Notes: generated by a model from the letters alone, not told the origin. A DNA stretch of 11,615 nt from Dehalococcoidia bacterium (GCA_030606765.1 JAUWFX010000043.1:1-11615); one strand, 5' to 3'; shown: positions 1-6,828, numbered from the stretch's first letter. Numbers and translations: made by a program.

Positions 1-2
1 CA

Positions 3-773
3 GTCATGGACTTTCTAGCGTGGCGCTTTGTAGTAGCTAGTGTTGTGATGATTGCCTTGCGTCCGACCTGTCTGCGTAACGTGACGCGTCTCGAATTACT
101 GCGCGGCGTTGGACTAGGCACAATACTTGGGCTGGGTTATATTACTCAAACATACGGCTTGCGCTATATATCCGCAGCTATTTCGGGGTTTATTACCGGC
201 ATGTTTGTCGTCCTTACCCCAGTTATGTCATGGATATTACTTCGCCGTAAAACCAATCGTAATACCTGGATGGTAATAGCACTGGCTACTGTGGGCTTGG
301 CATTACTCAGTCTCAACGGTTGGTCAGTTGGAATCGGTGAACTGCTCACACTAGGAGGCGCCGTATTTTTCGCTATTCATATAGTTGGTTTAGGTGAATG
401 GTCATCACAATACGAGCCGTACGCCTTTTCCCTGCTTCAAATTGGGACTGTCGCCGTAATATCGCTCATAGCTGCTACACCTGAAGGAATTGCCGTGCCG
501 CCCGATCCTGGAGTGTGGGAAGTTGTAGGGATTACAGGGATACTAGCAACCGCTGTGGCTTTTTTTGTACAGACGTGGGCTCAATCACTTGTATCAGCAA
601 CGCGTGCAGCGGTGGTAATGACAATGGAGCCGGTCTTTGCTGGATTATTCGCTGTTGTCATTGGTGGAAACCAGCTGACACTGCGAACTCTCGGTGGTGC
701 AGCGTGCATACTGGTAGCAATGTTTATTATCAATCTAAAATCAGGTCGGAGCGTTACGCGACTGAAAACATAA
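3..773 (+). CDS. DMT-superfamily (EamA-type) transporter, 5' end outside the window
   Basis: Likely an inner-membrane exporter or permease of the drug/metabolite transporter superfamily; the substrate cannot be told from sequence. The reading frame is open to the window edge. The first visible residues (MDFLAWRFVVASVVMI) match the end of loop 1 and helix 2 of EamA proteins, so helix 1 and the true start lie upstream and the ATG at 6 is probably internal. About nine hydrophobic helices are visible in 255 residues, in the usual two-repeat layout: the first EamA half ends near residue 105 (ATVGLALLSLNG) and the second near the C-terminus (GGAACILVAMFIINL). The second half keeps typical features such as FFVQTWAQ...SATRAAVVMTMEPVFA. 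The gene is followed after about 40 nt by a convergent tRNA gene. The family call is firm; a finer function is not possible. Confidence 0.88.
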   Translation, partial: VMDFLAWRFVVASVVMIALRPTCLRNVTRLELLRGVGLGTILGLGYITQTYGLRYISAAISGFITGMFVVLTPVMSWILLRRKTNRNTWMVIALATVGLALLSLNGWSVGIGELLTLGGAVFFAIHIVGLGEWSSQYEPYAFSLLQIGTVAVISLIAATPEGIAVPPDPGVWEVVGITGILATAVAFFVQTWAQSLVSATRAAVVMTMEPVFAGLFAVVIGGNQLTLRTLGGAACILVAMFIINLKSGRSVTRLKT

Positions 774-812
774 CAGCCTCCCAGACTACTTGGCTATAGT
801 TACAGCGTTGAG

Positions 813-894
813 TGGGGAAGGGGGGACTCGAACGCCGACGCCTTTCAGCACATGATCCTAAGTCATGCTCGTCTGCCAATTCCGACACTTCGCC
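813..894 (-). tRNA. tRNA-Leu (anticodon UAG), with stem mismatches; possibly a decaying gene
   Basis: Read on the minus strand this 82-nt stretch folds as a class II leucine tRNA. It has acceptor GGCGAAG/CTTCCCC with discriminator A, a 3-bp D stem TCG/CGA around GAATTGGCAGA, a perfect 5-bp anticodon stem CATGA/TCATG with loop CTTAGGA (anticodon UAG), a long variable arm GCT-GAAA-GGC, and T loop TTCGAGT. The CCA end is not encoded. Three C-C oppositions spoil otherwise strong stems: acceptor 3:70 and T-stem 49:65 and 52:62. All identity elements of tRNA-Leu are recognisable, so the family call is strong. Whether it is still functional is doubtful. Confidence 0.85.
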
Positions 895-912
895 GATAGG
901 AAACCACCTAAT

Positions 913-941
913 ACAATAGCATTTTACGGGACTCGCCTCAA
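913..941 (-). promoter_or_regulatory. Possible promoter of the tRNA-Leu gene
   Basis: On the minus strand, TTGAGG (936-941) is separated by 17 nt from TATTGT (913-918). That would place the transcript start about 12 nt before the tRNA 5' end. The spacing is ideal and the hexamers are moderate matches to the sigma-70-type consensus. Found by eye; supported mainly by its position. Confidence 0.35.
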
Positions 942-961
942 ACCATCGTCCTCCTGAATGG

Positions 962-1020
962 ATTCCAGGGACACCATACCAATTAGGCCTGCTACAAATT
1001 AGGTATTTTGTCCTCAGAAT
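962..1020. repeat. 59-nt palindromic repeat, copy 1 of 4
   Basis: This copy begins ATTCCAGGGACACCATACC and ends TTGTCCTCAGAAT. The two arms are complementary in blocks (ATTC/GAAT, GGACA/TGTCC, ATACC/GGTAT, ATT/AAT), separated by conserved symmetric mismatches around a loop containing TAGGCCT. Here the loop has G where the other copies have A (GCCTGCTACAA). It lies between the tRNA promoter region and the small gene at 1116. Imperfect intergenic hairpins of this kind are typical of REP/RAYT-type or MITE elements; no transposase is present here. Confidence 0.9.
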
Positions 1021-1115
1021 ATCTTTTCTTTTCAATGGGGAATAAAAATATACAAGAACAATGAATTTTGTGGTACAATAAAAAATAAACTCTTCCTTGG
1101 GGGTAGTTTGAGACT

Positions 1116-1355
1116 ATGAGCGTACAAGCAGAAGATTTAATAAGAATAGCTCAGAAAGTTCTAGACATCGTGGGTGTTATAGAGTATTCCGAGTTGCAAC
1201 TTATATACGCACTAAATACTACTGGAAAATGGAAGGTAAGCTTTGCGTATGAATATTCTCATGGCCGTGGCGCTATTGGAAAGATAGGCTCTTTTGCGGT
1301 TGATGCGGAAAGTGGAGAAATTGAGGGGATGTGGTTGGATAGGTCATGGAAGTAA
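1116..1355 (+). CDS. Small protein of unknown function (79 aa)
   Basis: I do not recognise a family with confidence. The N-terminal third (residues 3-20) looks like an amphipathic helix. The rest alternates as beta strands: KWKVSFAYEY, IGSFAVDAESGEIEGMWLDR. The phrase FAVDAESGEIEGMW recalls the strand-turn-strand of PepSY-like folds, but this is a weak likeness. There is no signal peptide or membrane helix, so it is probably cytoplasmic. A G-run (GGGGG, about 1099-1103) lies 12 nt before the ATG, and a TACAAT -10-like hexamer lies at 1074-1079 without a clear -35. It stands alone between a 59-nt repeat and the convergent nuclease operon. Reading-frame length and compositional look suggest a real gene. 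Confidence 0.55.
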   Translation: MSVQAEDLIRIAQKVLDIVGVIEYSELQLIYALNTTGKWKVSFAYEYSHGRGAIGKIGSFAVDAESGEIEGMWLDRSWK

Positions 1356-1380
1356 ATAGAAATATTATGCCTAAATGACT

Positions 1381-1420
1381 GATAAAATCACCCTGCCAGC
1401 TTTTTCATATTGATTTTATC
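1381..1420. terminator. Perfect 10-bp inverted repeat between convergent genes
   Basis: GATAAAATCA (1381-1390) and TGATTTTATC (1411-1420) are exact reverse complements separated by 20 nt. The site lies between the end of the small plus-strand gene and the end of the minus-strand nuclease gene, where a bidirectional terminator would be expected. The stem is AT-rich and the loop large, with only a short T run, so termination is a guess from position; a binding site is the other option. Confidence 0.35.
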
Positions 1421-1450
1421 CCGCCTTTTACAGTTCTGAGGCAAAATACT

Positions 1451-1915
1451 TTATTGACTCCATAGCCCACGGTTTTTCATCTTGGCGTATTGCTCTAATT
1501 GGACAAGAATCTGGCTGTATCGGTCGTCGGGGTCAAATATATAGGCTGTAGCATATCCTTGAACAATCAACTCAGCATTAACGAACACTCCGTCTATGTA
1601 GACGTATCGGAGCAGCCGACCGTATTCGTCCTGATCTCGTTTACCTCGCTGTAATTCAACCGTTTTCCCTTCCACAAGCTCTTTGTTTCTGGCCGTTGCT
1701 TCTTCAGCGTAATATTCTCCTGACTCTGGCGTGTCAATGCCCAGATAACGGACACGGCGACCATCTGCTAGCTCAACAGTATCACCATCAATGACGCTGG
1801 TGACCAATGCCTGCTCATATACACTATCGTCGGGATGCCACAGACCATAGCCCGTGCCTAACCCAATGCCGATTCCAATAAGCAGTACTACAGCTATGAG
1901 AAGTTTATTACTCAT
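1451..1915 (-). CDS. Membrane-anchored thermonuclease (SNase) family nuclease
   Basis: Predicted Ca2+-dependent nuclease with a staphylococcal-nuclease OB fold, held outside the membrane by an N-terminal anchor. With the start at 1915 it has 154 aa: a hydrophobic helix at residues 5-25, then the SNase domain at about 36-152. The catalytic set known from staphylococcal nuclease is intact: D45 in IDGDTV, R56 and D61/T62/E64 in VRYLGIDTPE, and R100 in EYGRLLRY. An in-frame ATG at 1969 would add 18 residues, but they lie inside the upstream gene and precede the signal anchor, so the 1915 start fits better. The start overlaps the upstream gene by 8 nt (ATGAGTAA), pointing to translational coupling; no separate ribosome site is seen. 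The context suggests a secreted or surface nucleic-acid-degrading pair with its neighbour. Confidence 0.9.
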   Translation of the reverse strand: MSNKLLIAVVLLIGIGIGLGTGYGLWHPDDSVYEQALVTSVIDGDTVELADGRRVRYLGIDTPESGEYYAEEATARNKELVEGKTVELQRGKRDQDEYGRLLRYVYIDGVFVNAELIVQGYATAYIFDPDDRYSQILVQLEQYAKMKNRGLWSQ

Positions 1916-2528
1916 GTATTTGGTCGGGTGATGTAACTTCAATCTGCGGCACTCCGTTATGAGGGTCAATTAGACCGCTAACATAAATAGTTTTACCGTC
2001 GTAATAATCCTCTGGTGGGTGAGAAAACTTGCCGCGATTCTCACCCCAGATAACCACAGTAAATCGGTTTGGGTCAGGGTAAGGGTTGCCCATATTCAGG
2101 AAAGTAGGTTTGCCGCTACTCTCACTAGCATAATGTGTATCGACGACAAGGCCGTATACTGTAGTTCTTTCACCTATGTGATTCTTAGCCTCATCCCAAC
2201 TGATTGCATCTAGCGGAGCAGTTTCAAAGTTAGCAGTGAGGCTCTTATCCGAATCCATGGTAATAGTAACGGTGGGTGTGGTGTCTGACGCACTACCGCT
2301 CCAGTAGCCAAAGATGTAGCCACTAGCTGGGCTGGCTGTCAGTGTTACCTGCACACCGGCATCATATAGGCCACCCGAAGGAGATACAGCCCCTGCCCCT
2401 GAGGGGCTGACGCTTACATTAAGTGTGTGCGTAGGTACAGGTGTTGGCGGGGGTCTAGTTATGACAATCGCCACGATGATAGCTATAGTGCAAGCTATGA
2501 TGATTCCTGCTAGCTTTCCCTTACTCAT
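1908..2528 (-). CDS. Membrane-anchored protein with InlB-type beta repeat and OB-fold-like domain
   Basis: A 206-aa surface protein. A short cytoplasmic tail is followed by one membrane helix (about 7-24), a proline-rich linker (PPPTPVPT), one divergent InlB B-repeat/Flg_new-like module (about 35-102: HTLNVSVSPSGAG...VTLTASPASGYIFGYWSG...ITMDSDKSLTANF), then a C-terminal domain (108-204). That domain starts AISWDEAKNHIGERTTVYGLV and contains FTVVIWGENRGKF and GKTIYVSGLI, which resemble an OB fold. Such domains often accompany nucleic-acid-handling proteins, and the next gene is a nuclease, so a role in binding DNA or RNA outside the cell is a reasonable inference. The start overlaps the stop of the zinc-ribbon remnant upstream (ATGA). 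That remnant may originally have been its cytoplasmic N-terminus, split off by a frameshift. Confidence 0.75.
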   Translation of the reverse strand: MSKGKLAGIIIACTIAIIVAIVITRPPPTPVPTHTLNVSVSPSGAGAVSPSGGLYDAGVQVTLTASPASGYIFGYWSGSASDTTPTVTITMDSDKSLTANFETAPLDAISWDEAKNHIGERTTVYGLVVDTHYASESSGKPTFLNMGNPYPDPNRFTVVIWGENRGKFSHPPEDYYDGKTIYVSGLIDPHNGVPQIEVTSPDQIHE

Positions 2529-2626
2529 TCCTTTAACGTTTGTCCTATCGCCAGTCGATGCCCATATTCAGGACAAAACGAAACACCCTCGCTTACTTCT
2601 TTTCCCCAATTGGGACAAAATAGCAT
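2525..2626 (-). pseudogene. Decayed double zinc-ribbon mini-gene (33 aa), likely split from the InlB-repeat gene
   Basis: A 33-codon minus-strand frame starts at ATG 2626 and reads MLFCPNWGKEVSEGV-SFCPEYGHRLAIGQ. It is a clear relative of the CPxCGxEV..G..FCPxCGxRL zinc ribbon, but the second cysteine of each pair is replaced, by W and by Y, so it should not bind zinc. It has an AGGAAG ribosome site (2634-2639) 7 nt before the ATG. Its TGA overlaps the ATG of the next gene as ATGA. Zinc ribbons of this type are commonly the N-terminal cytoplasmic part of one-helix surface proteins such as the one downstream. The simplest reading is a former single gene broken by a frameshift near 2527 and now losing its metal site. 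Translation of the remnant could still drive the downstream start by coupling. Confidence 0.7.
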
Positions 2627-2652
2627 AGCTCCGCTTCCTGTTCTTCTGATAC

Positions 2653-2681
2653 ATCATATGAGAATTAGGGACAATGGTCAA
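2653..2681 (-). promoter_or_regulatory. Promoter of the surface-protein/nuclease operon
   Basis: On the minus strand, TTGACC (2676-2681) and TATGAT (2653-2658) are spaced by exactly 17 nt. Transcription would start near 2646, about 20 nt before the zinc-ribbon ATG at 2626, leaving room for its ribosome site. It is one of the best sigma-70-type promoter matches I found in the window. It is consistent with transcription of the mini-gene, the InlB-repeat gene and the nuclease gene as one unit. Confidence 0.6.
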
Positions 2682-2697
2682 TACCACAAATTCCTGA

Positions 2698-2756
2698 ATT
2701 CCAGGGACACCATACCAATTAGGCCTACTACAAATTAGGTATTATTTCCCCAGAAT
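2698..2756. repeat. 59-nt palindromic repeat, copy 2 of 4
   Basis: Same length and orientation as the copy at 962, with arms ATTCCAGGGACACCATACC and GGTATTATTTCCCCAGAAT. The block that reads TGTCCCC in copies 3 and 4 is TTTCCCC here, weakening one base pair. It sits just upstream of the promoter of the minus-strand operon and of the HNH gene, in the gap between divergent units. Confidence 0.9.
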
Positions 2757-2846
2757 AATCCTGATAAGAGAGCTTATTTGCTCTCTATCTTCAGTCTGAC
2801 CGATCATCCGAATTTGACAATTCCCTACTAGGTTAGTCAGTCGTTA

Positions 2847-3230
2847 TTGTCGATTGTAGAGCGTATAATAGAATGTAGGAGAAGTCCAGAAGTGGTAAAG
2901 CAACTCAAGCTCAGTAGCACTGAAAAAAGGCAATTACGGAATGAGCTCTACAAGAGAGATGGAAAACAGTGTCACTATTGCGGAATACTAGAAGACGAAT
3001 TCTATCAAATATGGAGTGGACCTTTCTATGGTGGGTATAAGAGAGGACGGAGGTTGGAAATCGACCGAAAAGTGAATAGTTTAGGATATGATATTGAAAA
3101 TTGTGTTTTGGCTTGTCCAATCTGCAATATGGCTAAGAGTGACAAATTCTCCTATGATGAGTTCAAAGAAGTGGGTAAAGTAATAAGCAGAATATGGCAG
3201 AATAGGAAGAAGACAAGAACTCATGATTAG
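2847..3230 (+). CDS. HNH-type endonuclease-like protein with two CxxC zinc pairs
   Basis: A 127-aa small basic protein. The core is C42-xx-C45 (KRDGKQCHYCG) and C90-xx-C93 (NCVLACPICNMAKSD), which would hold a structural zinc, around a beta-beta-alpha region LEIDRKVNSLGYDIENC. In classical HNH enzymes the central motif is DH; here it is D73-R74, with N85 and N94 kept. This is the LDRxDN..GY variant found in some phage and mobile HNH proteins, so activity is uncertain. The start is ambiguous: TTG at 2847 has a poor ribosome site. GTG at 2892 is in frame, has AGGAG (2877-2881) upstream, and follows a TATAAT (2864-2869), giving 112 aa without touching the zinc core. It is followed after 26 nt by another plus-strand gene, probably co-transcribed. 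Confidence 0.75.
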   Translation: MSIVERIIECRRSPEVVKQLKLSSTEKRQLRNELYKRDGKQCHYCGILEDEFYQIWSGPFYGGYKRGRRLEIDRKVNSLGYDIENCVLACPICNMAKSDKFSYDEFKEVGKVISRIWQNRKKTRTHD

Positions 3231-3256
3231 TAAGGTTTGAGGATAGGTGAATAGTT

Positions 3257-3823
3257 GTGAGTGAGTCGTGGTCAATTGGAATTGCTTCTCTAGCAATACT
3301 AATAAGTGTATTCTCACTTGTCTGGAACTGGCGCCACAGTGAGAGTCTTTTCCGCCGAACCACATATCCAGCCATAGCTTGGTATCAGCCTATACTATCA
3401 AAACGAGATAATAATACTACCGTATCGGTTACTGTCTGTAACCACGGGCCTACGGAAATTGCTGCTTTTTGGTTGGGTGCATACCTATCTAATAAGCTCA
3501 AGCGTGAATCATGGTGTAAGATTAACCCAATAACGAGTGTGCCAATCGGTGAAGAGCTGGAAATTCTTATCACAGATAACCTAGAGGAGGACATTAAAGA
3601 GCTGTTTTCTGGTTTATACTTCGATGGAAGTTGGCACTGTGAAGGCAAGCCACACAGCTACAAAATTGTTTTCAAGTTTGAATTCCAGCCATTAATCGCT
3701 TACACATCTCCTGTAAGGACCAAAATCCATTTTCTACTAAGACCGATAGTAGAAGACGGTACCGTCACTTCTTGGCAAATTGTGCCTATATCTTGGTTGC
3801 GTAGCTTGTTGCCCGTCTTCTAA
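3257..3823 (+). CDS. Protein of unknown function with one N-terminal membrane helix (188 aa)
   Basis: I do not recognise a family. The protein starts with a hydrophobic helix (about residues 6-25, SIGIASLAILISVFSLVWNW). A mostly beta-type domain follows, with phrases such as NTTVSVTVCNHGPTEIAAFWLGAY and HSYKIVFKFEFQPL, which look like a small beta-sandwich. It is probably anchored in the membrane; which side the domain faces is unclear. The GTG start at 3257 has AGGTGA (3245-3250) 6 nt upstream, a good ribosome site. It lies 26 nt after the HNH gene and is probably in the same transcript. The pairing of an HNH gene with a one-helix unknown protein could be a small accessory or defence unit, but nothing in the sequence proves this. 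Confidence 0.65.
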   Translation: MSESWSIGIASLAILISVFSLVWNWRHSESLFRRTTYPAIAWYQPILSKRDNNTTVSVTVCNHGPTEIAAFWLGAYLSNKLKRESWCKINPITSVPIGEELEILITDNLEEDIKELFSGLYFDGSWHCEGKPHSYKIVFKFEFQPLIAYTSPVRTKIHFLLRPIVEDGTVTSWQIVPISWLRSLLPVF

Positions 3824-3948
3824 TAAATCATAAGCCAGTAGATGTTTCTTTGTGTATGGTTCATGCTCTTTTAGCCACCTAACCGAATCTTCCTTCAAAA
3901 ACACTCACTTCTTACCTGCCTTGAGAAAAGCGATGCAATTAATCCCAA

Positions 3949-4007
3949 ATTCCAGGGGCACCATACCAATCAGGCCTACTACAAATTAGGCATTATGTCC
4001 CCAGAAT
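3949..4007. repeat. 59-nt palindromic repeat, copy 3 of 4
   Basis: Same length and orientation as the other copies. It reads ATTCCAGGGGCACCATACC at the left arm and GGCATTATGTCCCCAGAAT at the right arm. Substitutions relative to the majority (A to G in GGGGCA, T to C in GGCAT and in AATCAGG) are not compensated in the opposite arm. The copy therefore seems to be drifting rather than selected for a perfect hairpin. Confidence 0.9.
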
Positions 4008-4078
4008 GCTCGCGAGAAGTACGAGCGGGAATAGACATGAGAAGGCGGCATAATGCTGAAACTGAACCAAAACTCGTG

Positions 4079-4109
4079 TTGTGTCTTCCTTCTACGCAGG
4101 TAGTATAAT
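4079..4109 (+). promoter_or_regulatory. Probable promoter of the P-type ATPase gene
   Basis: A perfect TATAAT (4104-4109) lies 16 nt before the ATG at 4126. A weak -35, TTGTGT (4079-4084), is 19 nt upstream. The expected transcript start near 4116 leaves only about 10 nt of leader and no recognisable ribosome site, so the message would be nearly leaderless. Confidence 0.45.
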
Positions 4110-4125
4110 TTATTTGTAAGTTTTG

Positions 4126-6828
4126 ATGGAACAATGGCACAGTCTTAGCATTGATAAAGCCTTAGAGCAACTGGGTTCCACACGCTCAGGGCTTACCGAG
4201 ACCGAGGCAAAGAAACGGTTAAGCCGCTACGGGTATAACAAGCTAAAAGGTAAAGAAAAGACTCGCCCGATAGTGGTTTTTCTGAAGCAATTCCTCAGCC
4301 CTCTCATATACATCCTCATGGCTGCCGTGATAATTTCCTTGATCGCCCAGCACTACATGGATGCCCTGGTTATACTGGCAGTCTTACTTTTTAATGCCGT
4401 CTTTGGTTGTATGCAGGAACTGCGAGCTGAGAAAGCTATGGAGGCTCTCATGCAAATGGCAGCGCCTAAGACCAAGGTCAGGCGTGACGGTAAAGTCAAG
4501 GAAATTCTAGCCAAAGAAGTAGTTCCCGGCGACATATTGCTTATGGAGACCGGTGACAGAGTACCCGCTGATGCCCGGTTGATAGAAGTATCCAACTTAA
4601 AGATAAATGAGGCTACGCTGACTGGCGAATCCATGCCTGTCGAAAAGCATACCGCAGTGCTGAAGGAGTCACTGACTCTGGCAGACAGAAAGAACACGGT
4701 CTATACAGGGACAACTGTTAGCTATGGTCGAGCTACTGCCGTAGCAGTGAGTACCGGGATGTCGACCGAACTGGGCAAAATTGCCAGTGCTATTCAGGAG
4801 GTAAAGAAAGAGGAAACACCCCTCCAGCAAAACATCAAAAAGCTGAGCCGTTATCTCATCATCATTGTCCTAGTCATCATTGGTATCTTGGTAGTGGCCG
4901 GATTACTGAAAGGTCTTGACCGTTTGGAGGTCTTACTGCTGGCGGTAGCAGCCTCAGTCTCGGCAATACCGGAAGGGCTGCCAGCGGTGGTCACCGTTGT
5001 CCTATCCCTGGGAATGCGGACTATGGCGCGCCATAATGCCATAATCCGTCGACTCATGGCTGTGGAGACATTAGGGTCAGCCACGGTCATTTGCTCGGAT
5101 AAGACCGGTACTCTGACCATGAATGAGATGACGGTCCGACGCATCTTCCTTGATAATGAATGGATTGAGGTAACCGGTGAGGGCTATGAGCCTGACGGAG
5201 AATTTCACTGTGATGGGCAAAGACTCAGCCTGGAGAAAGAGGATGTATTAAGATTCCACTTGAAAATAGGAGCCCTGTGTAATGATGCCCTCCTGACCCG
5301 TGAAGATGAGCGATACAGCATTTACGGCGACCCTACAGAGGGCGCTTTGGTGGTGGCTGCCGCCAAGGCAGGGATGGAAAAGGGGAAACTAGAGAAGAGG
5401 ACACCTCGCCTCGATGAAATTCCGTTTCAGAGCGAAAAACAATACATGGCCACTCTTCACTCTAAAGACGGCGGGGGCAAGGTAGTCTATGTAAAAGGAG
5501 CGGCCGAGAAACTCTTACGGTTTAGTAAATACCTGCTTACCGCGGAGGGTGTTGTTGCACTTGGGGCGGCTGAGACCGAAAGTATAACACAAGCCACAGT
5601 CTCCATGGCGAAAGATGCTATGAGGGTCATCGCCACTGCCTATATCGAACTCCCCGATGAATCTGAGGAACTGAGTGATGAGGATATCCATTCCAACCTG
5701 GTTTTCGTAGGGTTGATGGGAATGGCCGATCCGCCCCGCGAGGAAGCCAGAGAGGCGATACGATTGTGCAAACAGGCGGGTATCAGGGTGATTATGATTA
5801 CCGGCGACCACGAGGTAACAGCGGAATCGGTAGCCCGCCAACTTGACCTGCCGCCGGGGAAGGCCATCACCGATGCCGAGCTTCAGGCAATGAGCGACGA
5901 GGAACTGTCGCAGCAAATCGACGGTATTTCTGTGTTTGCTAGAATCGAGCCCCTGCACAAGCTGAGAATAGTGAACGCTCTAAAGAGCCACGGGCAGGTT
6001 GTCGCTATGACCGGCGACGGTGTTAACGATGCAGCCGCGCTCAAAGCCGCTGATATCGGCATCAGTATGGGCATTACCGGTACCGATGTGACCAAGGAAG
6101 CCAGCGATATGGTCCTGGCTGATGATAACTTCGCATCAATAGTGGCGGCAGTTGACGAAGGCAGGGCGATCTTCACCCGGTTGCGCAATGTGATTTTCTT
6201 CCTGTTGAGTACCAATATCGGCGAGCTAGTAGCACTCACCTTGAGCGTGCTATTCGTGGGTAAAGCGCCTCTGCTGGCGGTGCAGATTATCTGGAATAAC
6301 TTCGCCACCGACACGGCCATGGCTATTCCGCTGGCCTTCGAACCTAAATCTGGCGACGAGCTCAAGCAACCACCTCGCCATCCCGACGTGGGTCTTATCT
6401 TTCCCGGCCTGCTTGTCCGGGTTGGGTTCATGGCGTTGTTGATGGGTGTGGGTGTATTCGTGATATTTAACTGGGCGCAACAAAGAGTCAGTCTGGACGA
6501 AGCGCGCACAATTGTTTTCGGGTCTATGGTAATATTCGAGTGGTTCCGGGCATTTAATGCCCGCTCCGACGAGCACACCGTCTTCAAGTTGGGGCTTCTC
6601 CGTAACCGATGGCTGGTTGTTTCTGTCTCAGGAGCGATACTGTTGCAACTAGCTATTATTTATGTTCCATTCCTTCAGGTTGCTTTCAGCACAGTCCCTC
6701 TTGGTATTGATAAGTGGGGCGTGGCTCTTCTAGGGGGAGTCAGCCTCTTTGCCGTTGACGAAATACGAAAGGTTATCTTCCCTCGATTATTCAGTTTCGG
6801 CAAATGGAGACCGCTGAAAGAAAAATAG
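4126..6828 (+). CDS. P-type cation ATPase, PII (Ca2+-ATPase-like) subfamily
   Basis: A complete 900-aa ATP-driven cation pump of the inner membrane. In order: the N-terminal cation-ATPase domain (about 1-70), helices M1-M2 (about 47-90), an actuator domain with TGES (166-169), M3-M4 with IPEGLP (282-286), the phosphorylation site DKTGTLT (D325), nucleotide-binding KGAAE (K457), TGD (559-561), the hinge TGDGVND (629-635), and six C-terminal helices. The membrane residues that bind Ca2+ in SERCA have counterparts: the M4 glutamate in PEGLP, N and E in M5 (STNIGEL), and N, T and D in M6 (WNNFATD). Ca2+ export is therefore the best guess; Mn2+, or Na+/K+ in related groups, is possible. TGDGVND is followed by AAAL where many family members have APAL. 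The ATG at 4126 is preferred over the adjoining TTG at 4123. The gene stands alone between two 59-nt repeats. Confidence 0.95.
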   Translation: MEQWHSLSIDKALEQLGSTRSGLTETEAKKRLSRYGYNKLKGKEKTRPIVVFLKQFLSPLIYILMAAVIISLIAQHYMDALVILAVLLFNAVFGCMQELRAEKAMEALMQMAAPKTKVRRDGKVKEILAKEVVPGDILLMETGDRVPADARLIEVSNLKINEATLTGESMPVEKHTAVLKESLTLADRKNTVYTGTTVSYGRATAVAVSTGMSTELGKIASAIQEVKKEETPLQQNIKKLSRYLIIIVLVIIGILVVAGLLKGLDRLEVLLLAVAASVSAIPEGLPAVVTVVLSLGMRTMARHNAIIRRLMAVETLGSATVICSDKTGTLTMNEMTVRRIFLDNEWIEVTGEGYEPDGEFHCDGQRLSLEKEDVLRFHLKIGALCNDALLTREDERYSIYGDPTEGALVVAAAKAGMEKGKLEKRTPRLDEIPFQSEKQYMATLHSKDGGGKVVYVKGAAEKLLRFSKYLLTAEGVVALGAAETESITQATVSMAKDAMRVIATAYIELPDESEELSDEDIHSNLVFVGLMGMADPPREEAREAIRLCKQAGIRVIMITGDHEVTAESVARQLDLPPGKAITDAELQAMSDEELSQQIDGISVFARIEPLHKLRIVNALKSHGQVVAMTGDGVNDAAALKAADIGISMGITGTDVTKEASDMVLADDNFASIVAAVDEGRAIFTRLRNVIFFLLSTNIGELVALTLSVLFVGKAPLLAVQIIWNNFATDTAMAIPLAFEPKSGDELKQPPRHPDVGLIFPGLLVRVGFMALLMGVGVFVIFNWAQQRVSLDEARTIVFGSMVIFEWFRAFNARSDEHTVFKLGLLRNRWLVVSVSGAILLQLAIIYVPFLQVAFSTVPLGIDKWGVALLGGVSLFAVDEIRKVIFPRLFSFGKWRPLKEK

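Larger units (their letters stand above)
3824..4125. other. Gap of about 300 nt holding a 59-nt repeat and a promoter
   Basis: No convincing gene lies here on the plus strand. The stretch contains copy 3 of the 59-nt repeat (3949-4007), a short GCTCG/CGAGC stem right after it (4008-4026), and a promoter-like sequence before the ATPase gene. On the minus strand a 55-codon frame (3737-3904, GTG start) crosses from here into the end of the preceding gene; see the findings. No clear terminator was seen after the gene ending at 3823. Confidence 0.5.

Noticed and set aside
754..1035. 93-codon minus-strand frame over the tRNA and repeat
   Set aside because: It is made of tRNA, transporter antisense and repeat sequence; it has no protein-like composition.
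2814..2842. Perfect TTGACA before the HNH gene
   Set aside because: No acceptable -10 hexamer lies 16-18 nt downstream; the TATAAT at 2864 is too far away to pair with it.
4053..4103. 16-codon frame (MLKLNQNSCCVFLLRR) with an upstream purine-rich site, a possible leader peptide before the ATPase
   Set aside because: It ends before the likely promoter -10 of the ATPase, so it would not be on the same transcript; no attenuator-like stems were seen.
5515..6587. Long antisense frames inside the P-type ATPase
   Set aside because: They lie wholly opposite a conserved, complete gene and have the low-complexity Ser/Thr/Arg look of shadow frames.
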